16,324 nucleotides of DNA, taken from contig MU617308.1 of NCBI GenBank assembly GCA_025201705.1, positions 1-16,324 of the forward strand. The letters are read 5' to 3'. How positions within the stretch are numbered: the stretch's first letter is position 1; each line of letters begins with the position of its first letter. Below the pieces are notes generated by a model that was not told the origin of the DNA, did not search any database, and worked only from the letters and a program-made list of their open reading frames with translations. This DNA comes from Dissophora ornata (Eukaryota; Mortierellomycota; Mortierellomycetes; Mortierellales; Mortierellaceae). Positions 1 through 9,988 of this stretch are shown in pieces. A program made the translations under genes and the position numbers.

Positions 1-21
1 AGTGTATCAAGTCTTGTACGG

Positions 22-330
22 CTAGGTCCTCCAGGGAGTCATCTTGAGAAGAGACCTGTGCTTGTATGATTCACTGCAGGTGCGTGACTTGTGAGCGTAC
101 ATCGTAGGAATGGACTCGTTGCCGTCTAGGGAAAGGGAAAGATTGAAGCGGGACGCACAAATGATGTCGCTGTCATCAAGCAGGGGAGAGGGTGTAGGAA
201 AAATAGACGGAGGGTGACTTTTGCTGAAAGTGGGACCTTTGACGTGATTTTGTTATTCAAAATGGTTTGGGGGAATCGAAGAGATTTTAAGGTCTAACGT
301 CGTCGGACGATGCTGACCACCAGCGTCCAT
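22..330 (-). CDS. Candidate 5' end of an unrecognised gene (two exons)
   Basis: This is a weak candidate on the minus strand. A frame opens with ATG at 330-328, is cut by one TAA at 253-255, and is otherwise open to a TAG at 22-24. The TAA lies inside a good intron candidate (298 down to 224, 75 nt), which has donor GTTAGA, an AATAAC branch-like site and acceptor TTTCAG. Splicing 299-330 to 22-223 keeps the frame and gives a 77-residue product rich in Ser and Pro. A further donor-like GTACGC at 100-95 means the real gene could splice again and continue past the left edge. No family is recognised. The evidence is only the open frame and the in-phase intron, so this could be chance. Confidence 0.25.
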
Positions 331-1722
331 TCCCCGATAGAGATAATGCATGCAGTGGTATTGGCGCTTGTGTCGCAATGCTCACTACTCACTGCGAGGC
401 TCTTGTGTATGTGAAGCTCATTTCTCGCGTGTTTTCCACTGATTTCAAATTCTGTATTGTAAAATTATATGCTTTTGTCCAAGACTCTGCCATGTTGAAG
501 CTAGGCGTGCTGGATGATTATTGTTTCGTATGTGAACGTGCCAATACCATGATAAGTACTCTTTCGAGACAACTATATAAATCTAGAGCGAGCTGTCATG
601 ACTGAAGTAGTTGGTTTCTCGTTGACATCATCGGAGGGTTGCATGCATACGTTGAACGTTTAACGTCAGTGTCTCTTCAAAATTTAAATGAGTCTGAGGT
701 CTGGAGCCATCAAATGGAGGAATGCAATAGTAGAACGCGTGCGGAGAAGTTGATAGTGTTTAGATTTGTCTCTAGCGCTTTGGCTCTCGTTTGTCATACG
801 GTCGGGCAACGCGATTTTGAGGTTATATCAGCAGAAGTAAAAATTGGCGACATGTGCATGTCTGAGTTGTACTAATATTTGATAACAGGCGAAACTTTGT
901 GGAGCCGGTGGACTACGCTTCTTAATAAGTAAAAGACCCGCACCAGACCACATCGTTGATCTCGGAGAGGATGAGGTCGAGTGTCAGAAGTGAGGATGGT
1001 AAGGATGGTGATGATAGTGTGGAAGATAAGGATGGGTTATTTATGTGACTTCAAGATGCGCAAAGGGGTGTGGCACTGCCGTCGTTTGTAGAGTTGAATT
1101 CAGGAAACAGTGCCCGCCCTGTGTGCTCCAGGAGACAGCGATCGATGGTTCGTAGCCCTTTTTGTGGATAATTTTTCACAAGTCGCGTACACCCATGGCG
1201 GCTGACTTTGATGGATGGCACTGGCCAAAGAGTGCAGATGTCTCTCGGCGAGATAGGTAATAAGAAGTAAATATACAAGTTCGACTGTCGGAAACCACGA
1301 TAGACTTCTTGATGTGCAGCAGAAATTTATTGCTGCTCTGTGGGAATGAAATGTCATACTTGTGTGCTGAAGATAACGACTACATGGCTCCGGGCAGGAC
1401 ACCAGGCCGAGAATGTGTAGAGGCGGTGCTGTGATCAGGGCTTTAGCGATAACCAACTATGGTTTCAAAATTCAGTCTTGTCAACCTCCTTCGCAGCGTG
1501 CAAAAGTACGACATCATTGTAATACCATTGATGCTTCGCCCAACAGCACGGAGACCTTCTTTGTTTCTGCAGAAGGTACGGAATAGATGAAGTCAATGCT
1601 GCCAGTGAATTCTCTAGTGAACGTTCATTATTTCCCAGATTCTGTGACGCGCCTCTACATTATTTCCAAACAACGGGCCTGCAAAAGGCATCGCTCGACG
1701 CCATATTGTAACGTTAACCATC
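331..1722. other. Long gene-free stretch
   Basis: About 1.4 kb with no coding region I can support. It holds several open frames of 75-118 codons on both strands, but none resembles a known family or forms a chain of exons. A TATATAAA box at 574-581 (plus strand) is the only strong promoter-like word. The stretch at about 960-1035 is purine-rich with imperfect GGATGG/GATGAT repeats. The last few hundred bases should contain the DPB4 promoter. Confidence 0.5.
1647..1652 (+). promoter_or_regulatory. MCB-like hexamer upstream of DPB4
   Basis: ACGCGC, one base from the MluI cell-cycle box ACGCGT that MBF binds in yeasts, lies 71 bp before the DPB4 start codon. Pol epsilon and other replication genes are classic MBF targets. 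The match is imperfect and the link is inferred by analogy with the perfect box upstream of SLD5 in this window. Confidence 0.25.
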
Positions 1723-2702
1723 ATGTCAACATCAATCGAGGATAATGAGCTGCCGAAGGCAATCTTGACGCGCATTATGAAGCAAGTGGTGCGTATCCAA
1801 TTTTTATTTCTCTGGGATTTTCAAGGCCCATCTGTTTGAAGCGGATGCTGATCGTTCAGATCTTGTAACGAAAAGCTCTCTTGCCGTTCACCTCTAGCTT
1901 CCTGAGAATACGAATATCCAAGCGAACGCCAGGCTGGCGATCACGAAATCCACAACTCTGTTTATCAACTATCTCGCGTCTGCGTACGTCTGGGCCCTGT
2001 TCTGAACACTTGTCTGTGGCGTGCGATCCACCCTAACTGCCACATACTGGAACCGCGTGTCTGACACTCTTTGCCATACGTCCTTTGTTTAGTGCGAATG
2101 AAGTAGCTACGAGTGCAGGTCACAAGATTGTAAGCGGCGCTCATGTACTCAAAGCACTCGAATCTTTAGATATGGAAGACATGGCTCCACGGTTGAGTGA
2201 GGAACTCAAAGGTAGTCTGTGTTTATATTTATTGTCTGCTCTCTGATGCAGTTGAACGAAAGGGTGGACTATTAACATCCCTACTGCGCATCGAAACTTG
2301 AAAGCATTCCAAGCCATACAGAAGTCCCGGAAGGAAGGAGCGACGAAACCATCTAAGGACAAGGATGACTCGTCTACTGTGCCGACATCAAAAAAGAGAA
2401 AACCGACAATGGAGGAGTCGAATACAAACGCAAAAGCCCGAAAGTCTTCGACTGGTGCAAACCCAAGAGATGGCCAGGACATCACTTCGGGAAGCTTGGA
2501 GGAGGATATTGACGAGGATGAGGATGCGGAGCTCGAGGATAAGGATGAAGGCGACGACGATAATGAGGAGGACGAAGACGAGGATGCCGAGGCCGTTGAA
2601 GAGAATGGCACAGACTCACTGAACATGGATGATGAGGAACATGATGACGAGGAGGGAAAGGCATCCAATCTAGACGATGAAGACGATTCGGACGGATTCT
2701 GA
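1723..2702 (+). CDS. DPB4: DNA polymerase epsilon histone-fold subunit Dpb4/POLE3
   Basis: Exons are 1723-1788, 1898-1983, 2093-2211 and 2305-2702, giving 222 residues in a continuous frame. Residues 8-90 form a histone fold of the POLE3 (CHRAC17/Dpb4) type: LPKAILTRIMKQVLP opens helix 1, and ARLAITKSTTLFINYLAS, then GHKIVSGAHVLKALE follow as in the family. A Lys-rich linker follows, and residues 157-222 are almost all Asp/Glu, like the acidic tail of animal POLE3 but longer. By family knowledge it pairs with a Dpb3/POLE4-like partner, binds DNA in the pol epsilon holoenzyme and helps parental histone transfer; it also serves CHRAC-type remodelers. The start was chosen because it begins just before the fold, with no room for more. 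The third intron is followed directly by the codon for Ala91. Function is firm; pol epsilon versus CHRAC use cannot be separated here. Confidence 0.9.
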
Positions 2703-2721
2703 GCAGCCATTGCGGAGCCTT

Positions 2722-2727
2722 AATAAA
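2722..2727 (+). terminator. Poly(A) signal of DPB4
   Basis: AATAAA 20 bp after the DPB4 stop, followed by an A-rich stretch. The CABLES stop codon on the other strand is only 45 bp further on, so the two 3' ends probably overlap. Confidence 0.55.
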
Positions 2728-2771
2728 CATGTATTAAAAAAATTGCGTGTACTTGTCGAGTACTGCGGTTA

Positions 2772-4783
2772 CTACTCTGCGACTTTGCGCGGTTGCGGGG
2801 TCACAGAGTAGAATTCATCCTCTCCCAGATACTCCTGGACATTGATGTAATCTACGCGGGTCATTGTAGCGCGCAAATGAAGAAGTAGGGCTGGTTAGCC
2901 GAAGCTCAAAAGAAGGCGTGGTAGGGAAGATGCAAGATCTTTGCGAGCGCGGCTCCAATTGGTGTGCACTCAAAAACGAACCTTGACGATAAAGGATCTG
3001 CTCAAAGTGAGGCAGGAATTCCTGCCTAGGAAGATTCAAATTGAACTCCAGCAGAGCAAACACCTGGAACTCGTGCTCCTTGATGTCCTTGATACTAACA
3101 TCCATGTGCTTTGTCATTTGTTTCATCAGCGCTGTGAATTCGCCCGGTGATCTCTTTGGCTCATTCACCTTGTATGCGAGCAATAGACATACACCTAAAC
3201 GTGATATATAATACGGCATTACGGGTACAGTATGAGATCTATGTGCTTAGAGCCAGTGCTTTGCGGAGCAAGGACTGTCGCCTATCTTACAGGCCATCAA
3301 CTTGCGGTTCTCTTTAGTCACAGGTGACGATGTCGACTCTGTTGAATAACCACTGCCCTTCCAGTTGCCCTTAAGGATCAGCTTTTCAAAATACGCATAA
3401 GCTAAGGCAGCAGTTGAGATCTCCAAGTCCATTTCCTCAGATATTGCCAACAAATCACTTTTAACCTTGCGAATTTTGGAAAGCGTGATTGATGGATCGA
3501 CTGTGGGATGTGTTGATCGAAAGTGCTCGTTGAGTTCGCGCTTCAAGTCAGATGGTCGGGTATATTGGATAACGGAGCCCTAATAGAGTGAAACAGTGGA
3601 CGTTATTGCTGTAATCTACCAGACTGAATGGTGTCAATAGAACAATGGAGTAGGAGCATAAAAGATGCTGCCTACCATATAACAGGCCAGCGAGATGACC
3701 GTCCGGTTCTTTCCAGTCTTTAGTTCTGGGTCATCCAGATAGTACGGATCATAGGAGGAAGAGTCCTCCTGCTCCGGGCTGCATTAACCAGACATAGTAC
3801 GTGTCAGCATTGGTACATATATACCTAGTCAACTTTAGCGAAAGATAATACCTCAACAGGGCGTACTTTAGCGCGTTGCTTTGAGTGAGAAGATAGGCGA
3901 AGGAGTTGGCCTTCTTCCTGACAAGCGCCTCCTTCGTGATTTGTTGCAGGTACTCGCGGTCAAATTTCCGACGCCGTCGTTTGCTGGGTATTTTGTCGTC
4001 GTTGTATCGGAGGATCGAGGAGACTATAAGTGGGCTGCCATTATTGGTCGTGAACATGAAGGCATGCTGGTTCAGGTTTTCTCCAAGGCTGACGCAACTA
4101 CGGGTGAGGTCACCCCCTGCGTAGAAAATATGGCGTCGTGAATCCTGGGGCGGTTTTAGTTGGGTGGTCCATTGAGAGCCACTGTTAGTCCTATAGAGCG
4201 AATGTCTTGATGTGGCTAAGGCCTGTGACCCAGAAGTTTGCGAATGGCTGGAGTTGTGCCTAGGGATACTGAGGGAAGGTCGCCTGAATATTTTCTTGAC
4301 AATGTGAACCGTTCCCGATGTGATTAGGGGTTTGATCTGCACATGCTCCGCCAGTGGTCCAAGCCAGCGGCTCGGGGCTTTCTGTAGGGCATGTCTGTGC
4401 GTGATGACCAAGTCCATGTCTGATGATGATGTCGTTGGCGTATCTGGGTCATTCTCTCGTGCAAGCAGCGTCGAAAGCAGGGAGGGCGTCGAGGAAGAGC
4501 GCTGTACTAGACGGCGAGGAACTAGATCCCCTTGGGAGGGTGTCTGGGGCATGTCTGACGGGCTTGCGGCCACGATGTCGCCGATTTCCTCGCCCTGAGA
4601 AATTCCTGGCGCAGCGGAGGAATTTTTTGGTTCCTGTTGGCCTGGGGTTCCATCACGAACTCCATCGACGTCCTGGTCGATGATGGTGTCACCACGCAAG
4701 CTGATGCCGGAGAGAAAGGAAGCAGCCTCCTCTTTTCTAGCAAGGGCACGACTTCGCCTGGTGTCCGTCCCATGGGTACGCAT
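2772..4783 (-). CDS. CABLES: CABLES-family cyclin-box protein (Cdk5/Abl enzyme substrate homologue)
   Basis: Exons on the minus strand are 4783-3852, 3778-3676, 3579-3291, 3194-2982 and 2890-2772, giving 551 residues with every junction in phase. Several blocks match animal CABLES1/2 in order: RKEEAASFLSGISL (16-29, like the animal RRRQAALSFLTNISL), RRLVQRSSST (90-99), a basic KRRRRKF patch (268-274), YDPYYLDDPELKTGKNR (320-336), then a cyclin-like domain from about 346 to 503 with RPSDLKRELNEHF, ITLSKIRKVK, YFEKLILKG and EFNLNLPRQEFLPHF. In animals CABLES links Cdks to kinases and restrains growth; its partner in a fungus is unknown. A tail after the cyclin box (about 513-551) goes beyond the human C-terminus. 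The acceptor of the last intron could be either CAG at 2893-2891 or a TAG 27 bases further into the exon; both keep the frame. The gene is head-to-head with NFS1 and converges on DPB4. Confidence 0.85.
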
Positions 4784-5119
4784 TCTCTCCGTCTGGGTTG
4801 ATTGTGTTGTATATGAATGGGCTAGCTGTGGATCCGTGCAATCTGCAGAGCTGGGGAGCTAGGGAGCTGGGGAGAGGAGTAAGAGAGAACGGTATCTGAT
4901 CATGCAGTGACTGTACTACTGACAAGTCTATACAAATATTTCCAAAACGAGCCGGGTGAACAGCATTAAAGAAAACCCTTCTTCAACGCTCGCTCGCTAT
5001 TAATCCTCTCCTCCTCAACCCTCTCCTCTCCTCCTCCCCACTCCTCCCACCCCTTTGCCCGAGCTTCGTCCACACCGCTCTTGCAATACAGCGATTAAAC
5101 ACCTTTTATTCTCGTCATA
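4784..5119. promoter_or_regulatory. Divergent promoter region, CABLES and NFS1
   Basis: A 336-bp spacer between two start codons on opposite strands. The CABLES side holds short imperfect tandem repeats of CTGGGGAG at about 4849-4875. The NFS1 side holds a long pyrimidine tract made of CTCCTC units (about 5005-5059), typical of initiator regions of active fungal genes, ending about 60 bp before the NFS1 ATG. No convincing TATA box or ACGCGT was seen. Confidence 0.5.
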
Positions 5120-7207
5120 ATGTCATTCACTCGTCTCGCCCAGACCCCTGCGCGCCTGCTACGCAGCACCCGCCCAATGGCGCAGATCGTCCGCCCCGGC
5201 ACCATCGCTGCCCCTCGATTCCTGCTCTCTCCTGCCACGTCTGCTCTCCATACATCTGCGAAGGTTATGCAGAGCACGGAGACACAGGTTCTGATCACAC
5301 CTTCGACAGGTAAATGATTCATTTCCTTAAGTTAGCAAAGTGGATCTATATTGTGAGAACTGCGCTGCAATTCGTAACGGTGTATCGTCCTCAGACACTC
5401 CTCGCCTCAACCATTTGATGGATCCCACGGTCACTAATACTTTCTTGCTGGCTCCTAACTCTTCTGTGGTGGTGGATAACAGAGTCGCTTGGGTTTGAGG
5501 TTTCCAGGGTGGAAGATGCAAGCAACACCCGCCCCATCTACATGGATATGCAAGCTACGTCTCCTATGGACCCCCGTGTGCTTGATGCCATGTTGCCGTA
5601 CATGACTGAACTCTATGGAAACCCTCATTCGAGAACTCATTCGTACGGCTGGGAAACAGAAAAGGCTGTTGACCAAGCGCGTGAGGTAGGCCCCCATCCC
5701 GGTAACATTGTCACGATAGCCAGCAATATGAGATCTCTTACACAGTCTTTGCTTCTTTTAAATCCTTCTAGGACATTGCCAAACTGATCGGTGCGGATGC
5801 CAAGGAGATCGTTTTCACATCCGGTGCGACAGAATCCAATAACTTGAGTATCAAAGGAGTCGCTCGCTTCTACAAAGGCAAAAAGAACCATATCATCACC
5901 ACCCAGACAGTACGTGCATGTGGTTCCCTGTTCGCGTCGATGATCTTTTCGAGTTCTTTTCTAACTCTACCAACCTTATGTTTCCTGAAATCCACAGGAG
6001 CACAAGTGTGTTTTGGATTCTTGCCGTGTGCTGAGCGACGAGGGCTTTGATGTAACCTATCTCTCTGTCGGGAAGAACGGACTCATCTCAATGGATGAAC
6101 TCAAGGCCGCTATCCGCCCCGACACGGCTCTGGTCTCGGTCATGGCTGTCAACAATGAGATCGGTGTCATTCAGCCTCTGGAAGAGATTGGAAAACTTTG
6201 CCGCTCCAAAAAGGTTTTCTTTCACACAGATGCCGCCCAAGCTATCGGCAAGATTCCTGTTGATGTGAATAGCATGAACATCGATCTTTTGAGCATCAGT
6301 GGTCACAAGATCTATGGACCCAAAGGCGTTGGAGCACTTTACGTCCGCCGCAGACCAAGAGTTCGTCTTGTCCCTTTGTTGACCGGAGGTGGACAGGAAC
6401 GTGGTCTCCGTAGTGGAACCGTTGCGGCGCCACTTGCCGTCGGACTCGGTGAGGCATGCAAAATTGCAAAGGAAGAAATGGCTGTAAGTTATAATGCTTG
6501 TTGGCGGCAGCCGCCTTGAGATGGGCAGATTGATACCATATGATGATTGTCCTTTGATCCCGGACATTGCTATATTACCTAGTCCCAATGTCGCGAATAC
6601 ACTGCCATGGGTCGTTATGTTATCCTTTCTTTTTTGGGAGGGGATCCATAAAGATTTTTGGTGGGCGGTTGTGGACAATGATGGCTCGTGCAGGGGTTCT
6701 GATGGTGTAGATGTTTGGCTATGCTCGACATTACAATTACTGGTCCGAGTACACTAACTGTTCTTTCACCCTTACCAGTATGACCACGAGCGCGTCCAGC
6801 GCTTGTCCGAGCGTCTGATCACCGGCATTCAATCCAAGGTCAGCCATGTGTACAGAAACGGAGATGAGGTCCAGTCGTATCCTGGCTGTGTGAACCTGTC
6901 GTTTGCCTATGTTGAGGGGGAGTCGTTGCTTATGGCACTCAAGGACATCGCTCTCTCGTCTGGATCGGCCTGCACGTCTGCATCCTTGGAGCCATCGTAT
7001 GTCCTCCGTGCCCTGGGGGCAGAAGACGACATGGCTCACAGCTCTATCCGATTCGGTATCGGTCGTTTCACAACGGAGGAGGAGATCGACTTCGTGATCT
7101 CTCGTGTTGTTGCCCATGTGGACAAACTGAGAGAAATGAGCCCGCTTTGGGAAATGGTCCAGGAGGGCATCGACATCTCCAAGATTGAGTGGGCACAGCA
7201 TGCGTAA
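5120..7207 (+). CDS. NFS1: Mitochondrial cysteine desulfurase Nfs1
   Basis: Exons are 5120-5309, 5483-5685, 5772-5909, 5998-6483 and 6779-7207, giving 481 residues (human about 457, yeast about 497). The enzyme is a PLP-dependent class V aminotransferase-fold protein that takes sulfur from cysteine to make a persulfide for iron-sulfur cluster assembly with Isd11 and Isu1, and for tRNA thiolation. Residues 1-50 are rich in Arg, Ser and Ala without acids ([18 protein letters not shown]), as in a matrix-targeting presequence. Visible motifs: [44 protein letters not shown] (His253, Asp255), [10 protein letters not shown] with the PLP lysine Lys281, [12 protein letters not shown], and [10 protein letters not shown] with the persulfide cysteine Cys404. 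The C-terminus [12 protein letters not shown] is nearly invariant in the eukaryotic family. The frame is intact and all catalytic residues are present. Intron 4 (295 nt) is much longer than the others. Confidence 0.97.
6533..6708 (+). ncRNA. Candidate intronic box C/D snoRNA
   Basis: Inside NFS1 intron 4, on the sense strand, a perfect C box ATGATGA (6540-6546) is preceded after one base by ATACCA (6533-6538). A D box CTGA (6699-6702) is followed immediately by TGGTGT (6703-6708). The two flanks can pair over six positions (five Watson-Crick and one G-U), as in the terminal stem of box C/D snoRNAs. A C'-like ATGATGG lies at about 6679-6685. The D box is 76 nt before the 3' splice site, the usual setting of intronic snoRNAs. 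Against it, the C-to-D distance (152 nt) is longer than most guides, I see no clear D' box, and no rRNA target could be matched without a search. Confidence 0.35.
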
Positions 7208-7364
7208 AGCACCGTCGGGTCTTGCGTTTTTAGTTTCATTCCTTCTATCTGCCGTATTCGTCGCTAGTTTTTCATTCATCCCCATTGATTTATTACTGTC
7301 CACAGTTTTGTTTACAAGAAAATATAAAAGTTGCAATGCCTATAGATAATGCAGTGGTTGTGAA

Positions 7365-7370
7365 TTTATT
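7365..7370 (-). terminator. Poly(A) signal of NOP2
   Basis: AATAAA on the minus strand, 75 bp after the NOP2 stop codon and 158 bp past the NFS1 stop on the opposite strand, in an A/T-rich intergenic stretch of 237 bp. Confidence 0.45.
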
Positions 7371-7444
7371 TTATGTTCTATCTCCTGTCATGCGGGTTAT
7401 GATGGGTGAAAATTATGCAATATTTCTTTATGGTCCATTGTCGA

Positions 7445-9834
7445 TCAAGCAGACTTTTTCTGGCGCAGCTTGATACCTTTTTGCGACTGCAAAAGTTTCG
7501 CTTGCGATGCTATTGAAGAACAGGATAAACAACACAGAAGGATTGGTTAAAAAAGAATACTAGTATTACGAGTACTGTCATCAAACAATGCCTTTTTTTT
7601 TTTTTCTGTTTTGTTTTGTTTTGTTTTGAACCCTTACCTCGGATAAGCTCCTCATCTTCTTCCGCGTTAAAGGTAATCTTTTCTTCCTCCACGGTCGCAG
7701 GTTTCGATCCGGTGTTTTTCTTTCCGCCCCGAGAGCGCTTTCCAGATTCCTCTACGATGGGTGTGAACTCTTCCTCCTCATCCAAATCGGCGTTGTCCTC
7801 GTTCCTCTTTGGAATCTTGTTGCTGATTTTCTTGAACTTTGCGACATAGAATCCATCCATGTTGTGCATATGGGGGTAATAGCGTCTTGTGAGACTGATG
7901 GATGGATGGAAAACTTTCTCTCTGTAACGTGTGAACCCCTCCTTTCCAAAGTCCAGACCCGTCGAGACTAGCTTCACATTGGGGCGCTTTTTGAGAGCGT
8001 AGTTAACAACATCCTCGTTTTCGTCGACCGTGACCGAACAAGTCGAGTAGACAATATAGCCTCCAGTTTTACTTCCAGCATCAACGGAATCGATAGCGCT
8101 CAGGACGAGCTCTTTCTGGAGTTGAGAGAGCATCTGGAAGTCCTGCTCGGACTTGTTCGTTTTGACAGAAGCATCCTTGGAGATGACTCCTGTTCCTGAA
8201 CAGGGAGCATCCAACAAGACACGATCGAATCCTCCGATGACGCCTGGGAATTCGCGACCATCGTAGTTGCATACAACAGCGTTTTTGACACCCAAACGGT
8301 GGATATTTGCTACCAAAGATTTTGTACGATCTTTGTTGGCATCGTTTGAAAACACCATTCCTGTGTTCTTGAGCAATGCCGCTATACAGGAGAGAACACG
8401 TTTGTTACTGAGTGCATGTGAATAGAATGAGGCGAAATGAATTAGGCTATTAGTAGAGGGATCAACTTACCGATATGAGTACTCTTTCCTCCGGGAGCTG
8501 AAGCCATGTCCAAAACACGCTCGTGCTCCTGAGGAGCCAGCGCCATGACGGGCAAGAATGAAGATGCCGCCTGGAGCATGTAGTGGCCAGCCAAATATTC
8601 AGGGGTGGCACCGATTGGTACAGGCGAGTCAAAGACTTGAAGACCAACTTTGCTCCATTTGCCAATAGGATCAAGATTAACACCGCGGTTGATCAGGGCC
8701 TGTGCCAACTCACGACGACGAGTCTTCAAAGTGTTTGTACGGATAGTGACAGGTCTGGGCACCTCGTTTGCCTCGAAGAACTCGATCGCCTCAGATACTG
8801 GGAAGATGTAAAACAACTTCTCCATCAAGTACTCGTTGTATCCATAGTAGAGGCAAAGATCTTTGAGCAATTGCGCGATGTAATCGTTACGAGATCTGTT
8901 CCGTGACAAAGAGCCATGATATAAATAAGAATAATGTTAGGAGTGAGATTCTCGGGGTCGCTTGGAATAGCTGCAGGTCCAACATCGACATCATACCTGT
9001 TTCCTTCTCTCATCTCTCTAAAGTTATTCAGCACGCGAACGATCTCCTGGATACGGGCCTGGACAACTTGCAAGTCGGTACTTTGCAGGATATCATGGTC
9101 ATCCGCAGGCAGAACGTACTTGTCATTCTCCAGCATGATGTTGGTCTGCAATTCAGCCTCAGCTTCGTCAGCTTCGGCCTTCTTGGCTGCATCCAACTTC
9201 CTTGACTTTGTCTCCAGATCATCGTCATCCTCAGAGTCCTCGTCGTCGCTGGCAAAAATGTCTTCCTCGTCCTCTTCATCATCTTCTTCATTCTCTTCAT
9301 CGGAGCCGAACATGGCAGTGCCGACTCCCTTTGATTCCTCGTCCGACTCTGCAAATTCATCCCCAAGGAAATCATCGTCGAGCGCTCCAACTTCGATATC
9401 CGAGCCTTCCTCCGCAGAGACGAACTCGTCGTCCTGTAAAGCAAATCGAACAAAATGGCGTTAGCTTCATAGAACACATGTCAGAGGGACCGCACGATAC
9501 ATAGTTATGTCATAACAAAGGATACGACCAGATCACGAAAAGGGCGATATATTCAACATACCAGTGCTTCTTCTTCGCTTTCACTCTCGCTGACAGCGCC
9601 ATATGCCCACGACTCGTCGTCCTCTTCGCTGTCCTCTGCAGCGACCTTAGAAGAACTCTTATTTGCGGGCTTGCCATTCTTGGCTTTGCCAGAAGACTTG
9701 GAGGCACCTGAGGTAACCTTGGCCTTTTTAGAAGTGGGCTCGCTCGTAGGGTTCACCTTGCGCTTGTTATTCTTCTGAGAGGCACCAGGAGATGCCTTTG
9801 GGGCAGCATTCTTGGTTGTTGGACGGCCAGCCAT
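7445..9834 (-). CDS. NOP2: 25S rRNA cytosine-C5 methyltransferase Nop2
   Basis: Minus-strand exons are 9834-9562, 9433-8997, 8895-8471, 8381-7638 and 7509-7445, giving 647 residues in phase throughout. Nop2 (human NOP2/p120) methylates a cytosine in large-subunit rRNA and is needed for 60S assembly in the nucleolus. Residues 1-91 are Lys/Ser-rich and basic (nucleolar-type tail); about 92-200 are dominated by Asp/Glu runs. The N1/PUA-like lead-in follows, with [35 protein letters not shown] and [18 protein letters not shown]. The SAM-binding motif is DMASAPGGK (366-374). DAPCSGTG holds Cys439 (product release) and [11 protein letters not shown] holds Cys493 (nucleophile), the two-cysteine signature of the RsmB/Nol1 family. 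[20 protein letters not shown] and [12 protein letters not shown] close the domain. The C-terminal tail is acidic, then basic. The last exon, encoding [17 protein letters not shown], was placed by phase and splice signals. Confidence 0.96.
7593..7628. repeat. T13 homopolymer and TTTTG microsatellite in NOP2 intron 4
   Basis: A run of 13 T (7593-7605) is followed by four TTTTG units (7609-7628). It lies in the last NOP2 intron, starting 8 bases inside the donor when read on the minus strand (as CAAAA units and an A run). It is a simple repeat prone to length change and sequencing error; it does not touch coding bases. Confidence 0.9.
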
Positions 9835-9950
9835 TTCGGTGATGAATGAGAGTAGGAGGCTTGCAGTGAGTTCTTGAAATGTTACTAGTCTGAGCTCGCC
9901 TTTTTTCTTTTTTCTTTTTTTTTGACCTTGTTTGTTTCTTTTTTGATCTG

Positions 9951-9958
9951 CAGTCACA
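9951..9958 (+). promoter_or_regulatory. HomolD-like box
   Basis: CAGTCACA matches the HomolD element that replaces TATA in Schizosaccharomyces pombe ribosomal protein promoters. It lies 163 bp before the RPS29 ATG and 116 bp before the NOP2 ATG. One 8-mer can arise by chance, but its position in a ribosomal protein promoter supports it. Confidence 0.5.
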
Positions 9959-9980
9959 GTCCCATGGGGCATGGGGCAAG

Positions 9981-9988
9981 TGACGTCA
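9981..9988. promoter_or_regulatory. CRE/ATF palindrome
   Basis: TGACGTCA is a perfect palindromic site for bZIP factors of the CREB/ATF (Atf1/Pcr1) class. It sits midway between NOP2 and RPS29, 30 bp from the HomolD-like box. Confidence 0.5.

Noticed and set aside
1100..1456. 118-codon minus-strand frame
   Set aside because: No family resemblance, no splice chain and unremarkable composition; likely chance.
2141..2710. 189-codon minus-strand frame, nearly all Ser in parts
   Set aside because: It is the complement of the Asp/Glu-rich tail of DPB4 (GAN/GAR codons read as TCN/CTC), not a gene.
9202..9504. Plus-strand frames rich in Ser, Arg and Pro opposite the NOP2 acidic region
   Set aside because: Shadows of the acidic NOP2 exon 2 on the other strand.
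9838..9893. GTGATGA ... CTGA pair next to the NOP2 start
   Set aside because: The flanks cannot form a closing stem and the segment lies at the 5' end of NOP2.
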